Of a stretch of 64,000 nucleotides of DNA, positions 32,691 to 41,805 are shown one piece after another (position 1 is the first letter of the stretch; the number at the start of each line of letters is the position of its first letter). Position numbers and translations under genes: made by a program. Under the pieces are notes generated by a model that was not told the DNA's origin, did no database searches, and saw nothing but the letters and a program-made list of their open reading frames with translations. Origin of the DNA: Bacillota bacterium (GTDB taxonomy: Bacteria > Bacillota > Clostridia > Acetivibrionales > JANLFN01); NCBI GenBank assembly GCA_023397675.1, contig JAEWTV010000070.1, forward strand, positions 1 through 64,000, written 5' to 3'.

Positions 32691-34530
32691 GCGGTATGTT
32701 TTTTTACCTTTGTTTTTACTTATTACTGTTTTTGCTTTATCCAAGCCTGCCTATGCGGCCCTGGACTACAAAATAACAGCCTATTATATTAGCGTAAATG
32801 TAGATCAGAACAATGTATATAGCATATCTGAAAAGATCACAGCGGATTTTTCTGTTGAAAAACATGGAATATACCGTGACATTCCTGTTTCAGGGTATTT
32901 CTACCGTAAGATAAACAACGCCCCTCTGAATACCAAGTTTAGGGCTAAAGTCAGCAACATTTCCGTTACTGATGAAAACGGTCAGCCTGTAAGTTATACA
33001 AAAAGCAGATATGGAGATTGTATGAGGCTCAAAATCGGTAGCGCTTCCGAAACTGTTACCGGTCAGAAAACCTATGAGATTAGGTACAATTATTCTACAG
33101 GCGATGATGGGATAAGCAGTTTCGATGAATTCTATTTTAATCTGATAGGTAACAACTGGGATACAACAATAGAAAATATAAGTTTCAACATTGGAATGCC
33201 GATGCCTTTCGATGCAGACCGGCTTAGTATAACTGCAGGCCCATTTGGTTCTGCAGAAAATTCGGCAGTAGAATATAATGTAGCTGGTGATTCTATCAAA
33301 GGCACAGTAAACAAAATTCTTAACCCAGGTGAAGGATTAACTGTAAGGCTTGAGCTCCCCAATGGCTATTTCAGTAATAAAGGAGAAAGTAATATAGGAC
33401 TGATAATCTTATTTTCAAGCTTTATAATCATTAGTTTGCTTCTCTTTTTCCTTTACGGAAAGGATGACAAGGTTTATCCATCCGTTGAAGTCAGGGCTCC
33501 AGAGGATTTGAATTCTGCTGAAACAGGTTATATAATAGACGGCTATGCCGACCAGAAGGATGTAATTTCGCTAATAATATACTGGGCGAATAAAGGGTAT
33601 CTTACCATTTCGAAAGATGGAACACTGACCAAGCTTAAAGAAGCTGATTACGGCATGCAGCTTTATGAAATCCATATGTTCAACAAGCTTTTTGAAGGGC
33701 GTAGTAGTGTTACTCCGGAAGATTTGAAATACAATTTTTATGATACAGTAAAGAGTGTAAGCTCAGGAATCAAAAAGTCTTTCAAGGAACCAGCAAAAAG
33801 ACTTTATACCAAAAGCGGCAATATTGCAAGAGCGTTAAGCTATGTTTTAGCAGGCTTTAGTACTGGTATAATTATTGGTAAAGCTGCGGCGGAATACAGT
33901 TTTTCATTATGGAGCGGAATAATTTCAGGTTTGATAGGCTTTTCACTCACAATTATGTTCGCTTGGCTTATTGGTTATTTTGCAGAAAAGTTCAGAACCG
34001 GTTCAAAAATACCAATAATAATTACAATAATATTCTACATAGCTTTACTATTTATAACTGCAGCAATAATAGATTCAGGGGTAAGCTGTTATTTTGCAGC
34101 TACTGCTGCATTAATATGTGCCATAACCGGAGCATATTCCAAAAAGCGCACAAAGCAAAGCAATATGTGGCTTGGAAAGCTTATGGGTCTCAAACGCTTT
34201 ATAGAGATGGCTGAAAAGGACAGGATTGAAAAGCTTGTTGAAGACGACCCGTCAGCATTTTATAATATTCTTCCCTACGCGTATGCACTTGGAGTCACTG
34301 ATAAATGGGCCTCAAAATTTGCTGACATTGCACTTTCACCGCCGTCCTGGTATATGTATGACTCATATACACCATTTAATGTATTTCTATTTACATCCAT
34401 GTTGAATAGTAACATTAGTGATTACCGAACGAACATGTATGCAGTCGAAAGTTCCTCTTCAGACGGAGGCTTTTCCGGAGGAGGCTTTTCCGGAGGAGGC
34501 TCCGGAGGCGGAGGTGGAGGAAGCTGGTAA
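32671..34530 (+). CDS. DUF2207 membrane protein with Gly-rich tail
   Basis: A 619-residue protein. A signal peptide (cleavage near AYA-ALDY, residue 29) leads to an extracytoplasmic beta-rich DUF2207 domain (about 30-240, with KHGIYRDIPVSG). A membrane segment near 245-265, a cytosolic part, and three or four further segments (about 385-500) follow. The C-terminus is a run of Gly/Ser with FSGGG repeats, the classic partner tail in LemA-linked systems. The ATG inside lemA has GAGGAG ten bases upstream. A terminator made from a CCGTGGG-type hairpin follows. Confidence 0.88.
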   Translation: MSKFNFKRYVFLPLFLLITVFALSKPAYAALDYKITAYYISVNVDQNNVYSISEKITADFSVEKHGIYRDIPVSGYFYRKINNAPLNTKFRAKVSNISVTDENGQPVSYTKSRYGDCMRLKIGSASETVTGQKTYEIRYNYSTGDDGISSFDEFYFNLIGNNWDTTIENISFNIGMPMPFDADRLSITAGPFGSAENSAVEYNVAGDSIKGTVNKILNPGEGLTVRLELPNGYFSNKGESNIGLIILFSSFIIISLLLFFLYGKDDKVYPSVEVRAPEDLNSAETGYIIDGYADQKDVISLIIYWANKGYLTISKDGTLTKLKEADYGMQLYEIHMFNKLFEGRSSVTPEDLKYNFYDTVKSVSSGIKKSFKEPAKRLYTKSGNIARALSYVLAGFSTGIIIGKAAAEYSFSLWSGIISGLIGFSLTIMFAWLIGYFAEKFRTGSKIPIIITIIFYIALLFITAAIIDSGVSCYFAATAALICAITGAYSKKRTKQSNMWLGKLMGLKRFIEMAEKDRIEKLVEDDPSAFYNILPYAYALGVTDKWASKFADIALSPPSWYMYDSYTPFNVFLFTSMLNSNISDYRTNMYAVESSSSDGGFSGGGFSGGGSGGGGGGSW

Positions 34531-34536
34531 AAATTC

Positions 34537-34570
34537 AAAATCCGTGGGTTTAATCCCACGGATTTTATTT
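34537..34570 (+). terminator. Terminator after the DUF2207 gene
   Basis: A perfect 12-bp stem (34537-34548 with 34555-34566; arm AAAATCCGTGGG) and T-rich tail. Its core CCGTGGGTTTAATCCCACGG is the same hairpin word as the dispersed repeats. Confidence 0.85.
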
Positions 34571-34598
34571 TAATCTTTCGGCAGGAAGAACAATAAGC

Positions 34599-35060
34599 CT
34601 AACTTACTGTATATACCATATCATTATCAACATCTTTAAACCCGTATTTTTTATATATAGGTTTCCCCATTTCAGATGCATTCAAAGTTATATTCATGCA
34701 GCCTCTTGCTTTTGCCTCATTGACAACGCAATCCAAAAGCTTCATAGCCAGTCCTCTTTTGCGGTACTCCGGTTTAGTGTACATATTCATTATATAAGCT
34801 ACCATACCACTTATATTACTGTGTGATGGAGGTACGGAATAGAAGCACAATCCACTGGTGGCAACAATTTGTCCGTTATCTATTGCTATATATGAAACAA
34901 AATTGCCGTTTGGTATATTTTCTATAAAGTATGTATTTGTTTTGTCATAGAGTAATTGTTCAATTCCGTTTATGCCATCCTCTGCACACTCTTTGAGCAA
35001 ATCCGTTCTTATCTTTGTTAATTCAGCAATATCATTATAATTAGCTTTTCTTATCTCCAT
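34599..35060 (-). CDS. GNAT-family N-acetyltransferase
   Basis: A 153-residue acetyltransferase. The acetyl-CoA loop is YRKRGLAMKLLDCVVNEAKARG (near residue 100) and the preceding strand is VAYIMNMYTKPE. The ending YKKYGFKDVDNDMVYTV is typical. The acceptor cannot be told from sequence. Single gene. Confidence 0.9.
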   Translation of the reverse strand: MEIRKANYNDIAELTKIRTDLLKECAEDGINGIEQLLYDKTNTYFIENIPNGNFVSYIAIDNGQIVATSGLCFYSVPPSHSNISGMVAYIMNMYTKPEYRKRGLAMKLLDCVVNEAKARGCMNITLNASEMGKPIYKKYGFKDVDNDMVYTVS

Positions 35061-35184
35061 AGGTACCCCCTGTTAAAAACGCATTGTTAATTATTGGACG
35101 AAAAAATTAAAATTATGTTTCTCTATATATAAATATAAACCTTGGGTTCTGAAAAGAATACCAAAGTTTTATAAATTATAAACC

Positions 35185-36474
35185 CTACATTATATCTTCA
35201 AGCGCCTGCTTCTGGTAGTCGTAATTTATAAACTTTTTAAAATGCTTATTAAATGTAAGCGGTACATCCACCAGGAAAACAATAACCAAGCTGACTGTCA
35301 TTACGGTTCTTATAGGGAAAATTCCACCCAAAACTCCACCCAGTGCCATTGCAAACGGAGTAAGACCCTGAGTAAGCATGTTCAGCAAAGATAATACTTT
35401 CCCCCTCATTTCCGGCGGTGTTGTAATTTGTATGGTTGACATTATAAAAACATTAATAATAGCATTTGTAAAACCTCCGATAATCAATACCGGTACCATA
35501 AGTCCAAACGCCTTCATGTTTGCAAAAGCTATAATAGAGAAATCCATTAATATGTTTGAAATTATAAAAACCTTAAACTTTTTGGATGGAGGAACTTTAA
35601 GAACAGATATTATAACGAAGCCAAGCATGGCACCTCCCATAAAGCAGGCCATTGCTATACCATATTTCTCCACCCCAAGCTCTTCTGTCTTCTGAAATAA
35701 AGGCATTAACAGTATGATCACTATGTTAAAGAAAAAATTCATAATTGCTGCAATTATCATTATGTATCTCAGGCCTCTTAATCGCCATATGAATGAAAAT
35801 CCTTCCTTCATATCACTTAAGAAATGCTGTTCGGTTTTTCTTTTTACTTGAGGAATCTTTATAAAAAATATTGAGATACCAGAAAACAGATATGATAAAC
35901 CATTAAAAAGAAACATAAAAGGTGCACCAAGTGCTTGAAACAAAAAGCCGCCCGATGAATTCCCAACAAGGCTTGAACCTGTTGTAACCATTGCAAATAC
36001 GGAATTTGCACCTTCAATTTTAGTCTTTGGAACCAAGTCAGGTATGGATGAGTTTATTGAAGGCCTAAAAAATGCTCCGCAAACACTTTCAATTATGCCT
36101 GTTACAAATGCCATCCAAATTTCAATGAAGCCGCTATATGCTGCAATAGCAATAAGGACAATAGATATTCCTCTTATTATATCGGTTATTATCAGAATTC
36201 TTTTACGATTCCACCTGTCTACAATTACGCCTGCAAATGGGGATATAATAATACCGGGCAACATAGATACCGCCATCAGTGTTCCCATTAATGCTGTAGA
36301 GCCAGTAACTGAAAGTACCCAGAAGCCAAGTGCTATGCTGTATATTGCATCACCCAATGTTGATACAAGCTGTCCCTGCCATAGTATAAGGAAATTGGAA
36401 GTCCATAGTTTTTCTTTGGCTTGATTATTTTCATTCGTCTGTTCAGTAATATTTTCTGTAGTGTTTTCCGTCAT
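35185..36474 (-). CDS. MFS exporter, macrolide-efflux type
   Basis: A 429-residue, twelve-span major facilitator protein. After an acidic/Asn-rich cytosolic start it reads NFLILWQGQLVSTLGDAIYSIALGFWVL, and the loop between helices 2 and 3 is GVIVDRWNRKR, both typical of MefA-like drug exporters. I use the internal ATG because GGGGGAAG stands just before it, 14 codons in. No regulator is adjacent. Substrate not predictable. Confidence 0.9.
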   Translation of the reverse strand: MTENTTENITEQTNENNQAKEKLWTSNFLILWQGQLVSTLGDAIYSIALGFWVLSVTGSTALMGTLMAVSMLPGIIISPFAGVIVDRWNRKRILIITDIIRGISIVLIAIAAYSGFIEIWMAFVTGIIESVCGAFFRPSINSSIPDLVPKTKIEGANSVFAMVTTGSSLVGNSSGGFLFQALGAPFMFLFNGLSYLFSGISIFFIKIPQVKRKTEQHFLSDMKEGFSFIWRLRGLRYIMIIAAIMNFFFNIVIILLMPLFQKTEELGVEKYGIAMACFMGGAMLGFVIISVLKVPPSKKFKVFIISNILMDFSIIAFANMKAFGLMVPVLIIGGFTNAIINVFIMSTIQITTPPEMRGKVLSLLNMLTQGLTPFAMALGGVLGGIFPIRTVMTVSLVIVFLVDVPLTFNKHFKKFINYDYQKQALEDIM

Positions 36475-36537
36475 ACTTCCCCCTGTGATTTTTTGTATTC
36501 TTATCCATAATACCATATATATCTAGGTAGTAAAGCA

Positions 36538-36571
36538 CAAAAAAGAACCTGCTAAAGGCAAGTTCTTTCTA
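36538..36571 (-). terminator. Terminator after the LUD gene
   Basis: AAAGAACTTGCC/GCAGGTTCTTT on the minus strand (one U-G pair), ending in T's. Confidence 0.7.
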
Positions 36572-36583
36572 TCAAGGATTGGT

Positions 36584-37192
36584 TTATATTCCCAAATCCT
36601 CATTAACAAATATTATAGTAGCATTTATTCCATACGGTTTTTTTCTATGTATTGTCATAACAGAACAAATACACTCAGGTGATATACAATCCTCACATTT
36701 ACCTGTTACGGTACATGGTGTTTTCCTGTTATACATTTTTGCAAGCTTAACAGCCGCACTTTTTGCACGTTCAATAGCATCTTCCAAGGTATCTGCAACT
36801 TTATTTCTTCCAATAATATAAATAACTCTTTCCGGCCCAAAGCATGCCGAAGCAACTCTGTTTCCTGTAGCATCAATGTTTACTATATGTCCGTCCGCTG
36901 AAACTGCATTTGCAGATACAAAATAAAAGTCGGCTGTTAAAGCTTTTCTATCCATTTCAATACCTTCAAGCGGATTGTGTACATATATGTTTTGTGAGTA
37001 TTCCTTAGCTATATCAATGAGACCTAATGTTCTGCAAGTAACTGAATTACCGAAGCCTATTGAATTTATATGAGGAACTTCCTTTAGAAGCGTATTTATT
37101 TTCTCTGAACCCTCAATTCCCGTTTCACAAACATATACTTCAAACCCTCTGCTTTTAAATGTTTTAGCAATTGTTTGCAACTTATCATTCAT
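36584..37192 (-). CDS. LUD-domain protein (LutC/YkgG-like)
   Basis: A 202-residue protein of the LUD (DUF162) family: IGFGNSVTCRTLG near 45 and the core FYFVSANAVSADGHIVNIDATGNRVA. The C-terminal part has four cysteines (CTVTGKCEDCISPEC) not usual in LutC, perhaps a metal site. LutB/LutC are parts of lactate oxidation, but stand-alone clostridial versions have no known role. It is monocistronic here. Confidence 0.85.
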   Translation of the reverse strand: MNDKLQTIAKTFKSRGFEVYVCETGIEGSEKINTLLKEVPHINSIGFGNSVTCRTLGLIDIAKEYSQNIYVHNPLEGIEMDRKALTADFYFVSANAVSADGHIVNIDATGNRVASACFGPERVIYIIGRNKVADTLEDAIERAKSAAVKLAKMYNRKTPCTVTGKCEDCISPECICSVMTIHRKKPYGINATIIFVNEDLGI

Positions 37193-37223
37193 ATAATTCT
37201 ATCATCCTCTTATAGTATAATTA

Positions 37224-37257
37224 TGAAAAAGGCTTCGGATGATTCCGAAGCCTTAAA
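37224..37257 (-). terminator. Terminator after the lipoprotein gene
   Basis: AAGGCTTCGG paired with CCGAAGCCTT (37229-37238 with 37245-37254), T-run on the minus strand. Confidence 0.85.
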
Positions 37258-37260
37258 TGA

Positions 37261-38499
37261 TTAATCAGTTAATTTTGATTTAAAATCATTGTTTAAATCG
37301 GTCCTTGATTTTTGTATATCAGCAATATTAATCGAATTATTTTCATTTACTTCCGGAAATTTAATTGTCATGTCCTGATTAATATTTGTTGTGTCTGTAT
37401 TAAAGTCGAAACACATTTTAACTACGATTTGCTCAGCTTTTTCCTGCTGTCTATATTTTATAGGATCAAGTTTTGTCAGTGCAGTAATTATGGAATTAGT
37501 ATCTAAATTTAAATCAACAGTTCCGGATTCATTTACAATGTATCCATCCTTATTGACCGCGTAATCAATCACTATACCTTTATCCCCAAGGAAATTCACA
37601 TTTTGGAATGCATCGAGAAGCTTATTTATAAATAATTTCGCAATTGAGAATGTACTATCAAAGTTCATTATCATTTTACTTAATTGACTTACGGAATCCA
37701 CTCCAGCCGGGGAATTACTCATTTGTGTTTGTAACAGTTCCGTAAAATAATTCTTTAACATATCAACAAACATTTTATTGTCAAGCAAGCCGTTAACAGT
37801 ATACTTAACCAGCGCCTTTAACGATTCATTGTCAAGTTTTATCTGATAAACTGATACAGTCTGTCCATCAATGACTTTAGTACCCTGAGATTTAACAATT
37901 TCAAAACCGAGGTTTGAGTTAGCAACAAAAACCTTTAAAAAATTCCTCATTGTAGCCTGAAAATTTCTTGTAATATCAAAAATTTTTCTGATACTTTCAG
38001 GTGATACCGATGAATTTAAACTTGATGTTTTCCATGTATCATTTACAAGATAATCCTTGCCTTTATATTGAGATGGAAGTGATTCTGAAAGGATTGCAGG
38101 CAGCTTGAATATCTGCTTTTGAACAGGTGTATCACCTGTAAAATCTATATTTGACCACATCTTTGTACTTACAGTTGTTCCGTTTAAGTCCATTGAAATA
38201 TCAAACTGGTTTTGGGCTAACGTCTTATCCTCGTTTTGAATAGTTTTGCCTTTTACTTTAAAATTAAGATTATTAAGAATTTTCAAAGCTTTTTGTAATT
38301 CAGGGTTATTTTGCTCTCTGGCCGAAAGTCCCGATATGTCTAAAGCTATTTTAAGATCTGTTGCAGTCTCCATTGTTTTTATGCTGTTTTGCTTTGAAAA
38401 AGCAGAAAACAATTCATTTCCGCTGCTTGAGCAACCAGTAATAAGAGTCATTATAGAGAAAATCATTATAACAGCAATAAGTTTTATTTTTTTATTCAT
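37261..38499 (-). CDS. Large hypothetical lipoprotein
   Basis: A 412-residue exported protein with lipobox LITGC (cysteine near residue 23). The rest is mostly beta-rich with repeated ideas of substrate-type strands (FDISMDLNGTTVSTKMW; VDLNLDTNSIITALTKLDPIKYR). I do not recognise a named family; the overall look resembles LolA/LppX-type or DUF6612-type lipoproteins. GGAGGT precedes the ATG. Single gene with its own terminator. Confidence 0.6.
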   Translation of the reverse strand: MNKKIKLIAVIMIFSIMTLITGCSSSGNELFSAFSKQNSIKTMETATDLKIALDISGLSAREQNNPELQKALKILNNLNFKVKGKTIQNEDKTLAQNQFDISMDLNGTTVSTKMWSNIDFTGDTPVQKQIFKLPAILSESLPSQYKGKDYLVNDTWKTSSLNSSVSPESIRKIFDITRNFQATMRNFLKVFVANSNLGFEIVKSQGTKVIDGQTVSVYQIKLDNESLKALVKYTVNGLLDNKMFVDMLKNYFTELLQTQMSNSPAGVDSVSQLSKMIMNFDSTFSIAKLFINKLLDAFQNVNFLGDKGIVIDYAVNKDGYIVNESGTVDLNLDTNSIITALTKLDPIKYRQQEKAEQIVVKMCFDFNTDTTNINQDMTIKFPEVNENNSINIADIQKSRTDLNNDFKSKLTD

Positions 38500-38672
38500 G
38501 GATACCTCCGGGTAAAATATTAATAAATTATCAAAAAATCGTGGGGTTAATATACTTAGCTTACAAAATTAGGCTACATTAAATAGTATTTTACCACTTT
38601 CTTCTTGTTACATCAATAACAGCTTGATTTAAATTCAGCCTTCCCATGGCTTTCTACCCTCAAGCCAGCCAT

Positions 38673-39272
38673 TTATTTTATAGATTTTTGTACAAAACTC
38701 CTAATCAATGCATAAAGCTTTTCAGAAGACTCTTTATTAAAGCTTTTACCGTAAGGATCTGCAAAGCCATGTTCACCTTCAAGAATATGCGTTTCAACAT
38801 TTTTATCTAGTATTCCAATTAACGTTCCAACCTCAAAAGGGCTTTCATGTGCCGGGAAAACAAGCATCACAGGACATCTAGGGGTTACATTGGTGTAATC
38901 CCTGATTCTCGAGCCATAAACACCAATTATACCGCTGCAAAGCTCATTTAAGCCACTGCAAAGCCATGCAATTGTTGCTCCAATACTAAAGCCTATGACA
39001 AATATGTCTTTATATTGGTTTCTATAGTCAATTATAAGCTTCTTCACCTTTTCATAAGCTGACTCAAAACCAATATTCTCAACGAAATACTTATAAGCTT
39101 CCTGCTGTTGAGAGTATTGAAATAGTTTATCTTCACCTGTAAGATCAGGACATACTACATCATAGCCGCATTGCGAAAAGTATTTGCACACTTCTTCAAT
39201 ATGCCTGTTTATACCGTATATTTCATGAAGTACAATAATCAGTGTATGATTACCTTTTATATCTGAAAACAT
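38673..39272 (-). CDS. Dienelactone hydrolase family alpha/beta hydrolase
   Basis: A 199-residue protein. It opens LIIVLHEIYGINRHIEEVCKYF like dienelactone hydrolases, has the nucleophile elbow GFSIGA (serine, where true dienelactone hydrolases have cysteine) and the catalytic histidine in EGEHGFADPY. It ends 19 bases after the metallo-hydrolase-like upstream gene region begins on the same strand; no pathway partner is obvious. Confidence 0.8.
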   Translation of the reverse strand: MFSDIKGNHTLIIVLHEIYGINRHIEEVCKYFSQCGYDVVCPDLTGEDKLFQYSQQQEAYKYFVENIGFESAYEKVKKLIIDYRNQYKDIFVIGFSIGATIAWLCSGLNELCSGIIGVYGSRIRDYTNVTPRCPVMLVFPAHESPFEVGTLIGILDKNVETHILEGEHGFADPYGKSFNKESSEKLYALIRSFVQKSIK

Positions 39273-39291
39273 TCAGTTTCTCCAGTTATTC

Positions 39292-40008
39292 TTAGATTAG
39301 AATTTCTTCCTCAACAGATTCAGTTATTATAATATTTTTCAGACCTGCTTTTTGAATTGCACTTTTCATATCGTCAGTACTTACAGTCCAGTCACAATTA
39401 AGCAGGTGATTACCTATAAGACTTTTTGGCATTAACTTATCCTGCAGGTTTTTAAGTTCTGGAATGTGCATTTGTGCACCATCAACGCTGCTCATCTGAC
39501 CCTTTACAACATCCTTATAAACCAAACTGTATACCAACGCGTCAACATCGTAAATTTCCTGGTCCTCCCAAGCAAATGTATGGCTATCGCCTGTAAAGTA
39601 GATTCTTTTATCCATATATTTAAAGAGAAAGCTTATGTGGTCCGGCTCCCAATCAATAAAGTGTTTAGTCTGGTAAGCTTTTATTTTTATTCCTCCCAAT
39701 TCAATGTCAATAGGAGTATTTATATGAGAAGGATAGACTATCTTCAAAAGGTCAGGATCAAACCCTGTCCTTGCTAACAAAGGATATGCAATACCCGGAG
39801 GCCCAATAATTATATTTTTATCGCTGCATTCAAGTGTATGTTTTGCGCTGAAGTGATCATCATCACCGTGAGTAAATAAAACTATATCGCTTTTATTCAG
39901 CCTCTGTGCTGGAATAAATTTATTAAAAGCATCAATATAAATACTGGTACCGGCAAAATCTATTTTTGCACCGCCGATACCTAAAAGATTTATTTTAATG
40001 GAACTCAC
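39292..40008 (-). CDS. Metallo-beta-lactamase fold hydrolase
   Basis: A 238-residue protein similar to UlaG-like or YfjE-type metal-dependent hydrolases. The metal motif reads FTHGDDDHFSAKH (HxDDDH in place of HxHxDH), plus TGDSHTFAWE and a late HLLNCDW. The altered first motif means metal coordination may differ from the norm. It starts at GTG with AGGGGG six bases upstream. It precedes the dienelactone hydrolase-like gene by 19 bases, probably one transcript. Confidence 0.8.
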   Translation of the reverse strand: MSSIKINLLGIGGAKIDFAGTSIYIDAFNKFIPAQRLNKSDIVLFTHGDDDHFSAKHTLECSDKNIIIGPPGIAYPLLARTGFDPDLLKIVYPSHINTPIDIELGGIKIKAYQTKHFIDWEPDHISFLFKYMDKRIYFTGDSHTFAWEDQEIYDVDALVYSLVYKDVVKGQMSSVDGAQMHIPELKNLQDKLMPKSLIGNHLLNCDWTVSTDDMKSAIQKAGLKNIIITESVEEEILI

Positions 40009-40049
40009 TTTAATCCCCCTATAACTTTTTATAAATGCTTTCTATTGGC

Positions 40050-40496
40050 TTACTTTATTTGATAATTAAACCTTTGACATGGATATCCAAATTCCATAAT
40101 CAACTCACCCTCATAAAAACCAATGCTTTTATAAAAGAACCTTGCAGCCTCTCCAAGCTTGTCCCCTTCTCTGTATGTAACCACAAAGATTTCAGTGTTC
40201 TTTGGGAACTGTTGATACATAAATTCTACAAGTTTTCTTGCTATCCCAAGCTTTCTGTAGTCAGGATGAACAGCTAAAAATCCGATTTGTTTATCTTCCT
40301 TAGAAAATATCAAGACTCCTGCAATAGTATCATTAAATTTAGCTACCAAAGCGCAGCGTTTTATTATGCTGTCCCTGAGAATTGCTTCATATTCAGCATA
40401 ATCCAGCCCTGGAAAATAATCTTCAACTGCTTTTATAAGTTCCAACCACTGAGGAATATCTTTTCCCTCAGCAAGTCCAATATATAAATTCTCCAT
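40050..40496 (-). CDS. GNAT-family N-acetyltransferase
   Basis: A 148-residue acetyltransferase with acetyl-CoA loop HPDYRKLGIARKLVEFMYQQF near residue 80 and closing AARFFYKSIGFYEGELIMEFGYPC. Its ATG directly follows the stop codon of the kinase-like gene, so the two are coupled, with the HEAT-repeat gene before them. Acceptor unknown. Confidence 0.9.
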   Translation of the reverse strand: MENLYIGLAEGKDIPQWLELIKAVEDYFPGLDYAEYEAILRDSIIKRCALVAKFNDTIAGVLIFSKEDKQIGFLAVHPDYRKLGIARKLVEFMYQQFPKNTEIFVVTYREGDKLGEAARFFYKSIGFYEGELIMEFGYPCQRFNYQIK

Positions 40497-41003
40497 TTAA
40501 GTATCTCCGTATAATATCTCTTTTTTAATTTTTTCGATAATGTCTTCCATGCCCAGGCCAGAGCAGTATAAAGTTATGTCACAATACTTTTCATACAAGG
40601 GTGTTCTCTGCTTAAACACATCCATAAGCATCTGACCCTTTTCAATAACGATTCCCCTGGTTTTAATATTGTTTATTCTAGCTGCTATTTCTTCAAAAGG
40701 CAACATAAGATAAACTATTACTCCAAGCTTTTTAAGGTGCTCCATGGAAACGGGGCTGTATACTGCACTTCCTCCTGTAGCAATTACTGTGTTATGGCAT
40801 TTAAGTGAAAGGATACTCTCTTCCTCTTTCATGAGAAAGCTTTCTATTCCTTCCTTGTTGATTATATCTTGAAGCAAAGTGTTTTGTTTTTCCTGTATCA
40901 GCAAATCGGTATCTATAAAACTCATTCCAAGTGTTTTAGCCAGTATAACACCGACAGTGCTTTTGCCAGCACCCGGCATACCTATCAGGACAATATTGTT
41001 CAT
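40497..41003 (-). CDS. Shikimate kinase-like protein
   Basis: A 168-residue P-loop kinase that looks like AroK: GMPGAGKSTVG (Walker A), FIDTDLLI with the Asp that binds shikimate, the ATGGSAVY glycine loop and the RTPLYEKY segment near the end. The substrate arginine normally in FRxxE is missing: the line reads GIESFLMKEEES. It may be a shifted-substrate paralogue. ATG overlaps the HEAT gene by four bases. No other shikimate genes are adjacent. Confidence 0.75.
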   Translation of the reverse strand: MNNIVLIGMPGAGKSTVGVILAKTLGMSFIDTDLLIQEKQNTLLQDIINKEGIESFLMKEEESILSLKCHNTVIATGGSAVYSPVSMEHLKKLGVIVYLMLPFEEIAARINNIKTRGIVIEKGQMLMDVFKQRTPLYEKYCDITLYCSGLGMEDIIEKIKKEILYGDT

Positions 41004-41743
41004 AATTGTTCCTTTCTGGCGTATCTTCCACTTTCATTCTTTTCAATTATTGACAAAGACCTTTTTATCTCTTCCCTTATTGCCGATTCCTTCTCTTGAT
41101 TGTACATTCTTTTTAATACCTCAATGCTTTCGTTACATCTAAATGCAGACAGACACCTCGCTGTTTTCCAGCGTATTACAGTATTTGTTTCATATTTCTT
41201 CATACAATTATGTAATGAATTGATAACTGAAAGCTCGTCCGGAATCCTGTTGTAGAAACACATATACCCTATCGCATCTATTGCCTCATACATTTTATCA
41301 ACATCGTCATATTCCAGAACTGATAATAAAACATTTAAAACAGAAATGTTCATTCTACCCATTGTTCTGGCAATTATGTCCCTTGGAAGAGGATAGCAAA
41401 CCTTTCTGGATACTTTGCCAGGTTGTAATTTATGCTGATTATCGCCTATTTCACCTAAATAAGGTATCATTAATTCAGCAACCTTCACATCACCTTTTTC
41501 TAGGGCATTACATATTTCAAGTCTTGTATAAAGGCTTTTTTCTTGTAAGAGAAGCTTTAACATGGCAGCAGTAATTTCATTGTCCATTGTATGTGATAAT
41601 AATCTTACAGCAATACTTCTTTCAAAAGCATCCTTGGACTGTAATAAAAGTAAAAGTTCACTGCTTGTCCTTACTTTATAACTTGAAATATCCAAATCGT
41701 CAATATAACCGCGTTTCCTTAAAGCTTCAGGGCTGCTTTTCAT
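41000..41743 (-). CDS. HEAT-repeat protein
   Basis: A 247-residue all-helical protein with HEAT/PBS-lyase-like repeats, for example DAFERSIAVRLLSHTMDNEITAAMLKLL, LYTRLEICNALEKGDVKVAELMIPYL and RWKTARCLSAFRCNESIEVLKRM. These form scaffold or binding surfaces. It has a long gap (LQPGKVSRKVCYPLPRD) between two repeat blocks. It leads an operon with the kinase-like gene and an acetyltransferase. Specific function unknown. Confidence 0.75.
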   Translation of the reverse strand: MKSSPEALRKRGYIDDLDISSYKVRTSSELLLLLQSKDAFERSIAVRLLSHTMDNEITAAMLKLLLQEKSLYTRLEICNALEKGDVKVAELMIPYLGEIGDNQHKLQPGKVSRKVCYPLPRDIIARTMGRMNISVLNVLLSVLEYDDVDKMYEAIDAIGYMCFYNRIPDELSVINSLHNCMKKYETNTVIRWKTARCLSAFRCNESIEVLKRMYNQEKESAIREEIKRSLSIIEKNESGRYARKEQL

Positions 41744-41805
41744 AATTAATTATCCTCACTATCTTTAATAACAATATGTTATCACATGAGGTAAATAATT
41801 GTAAA

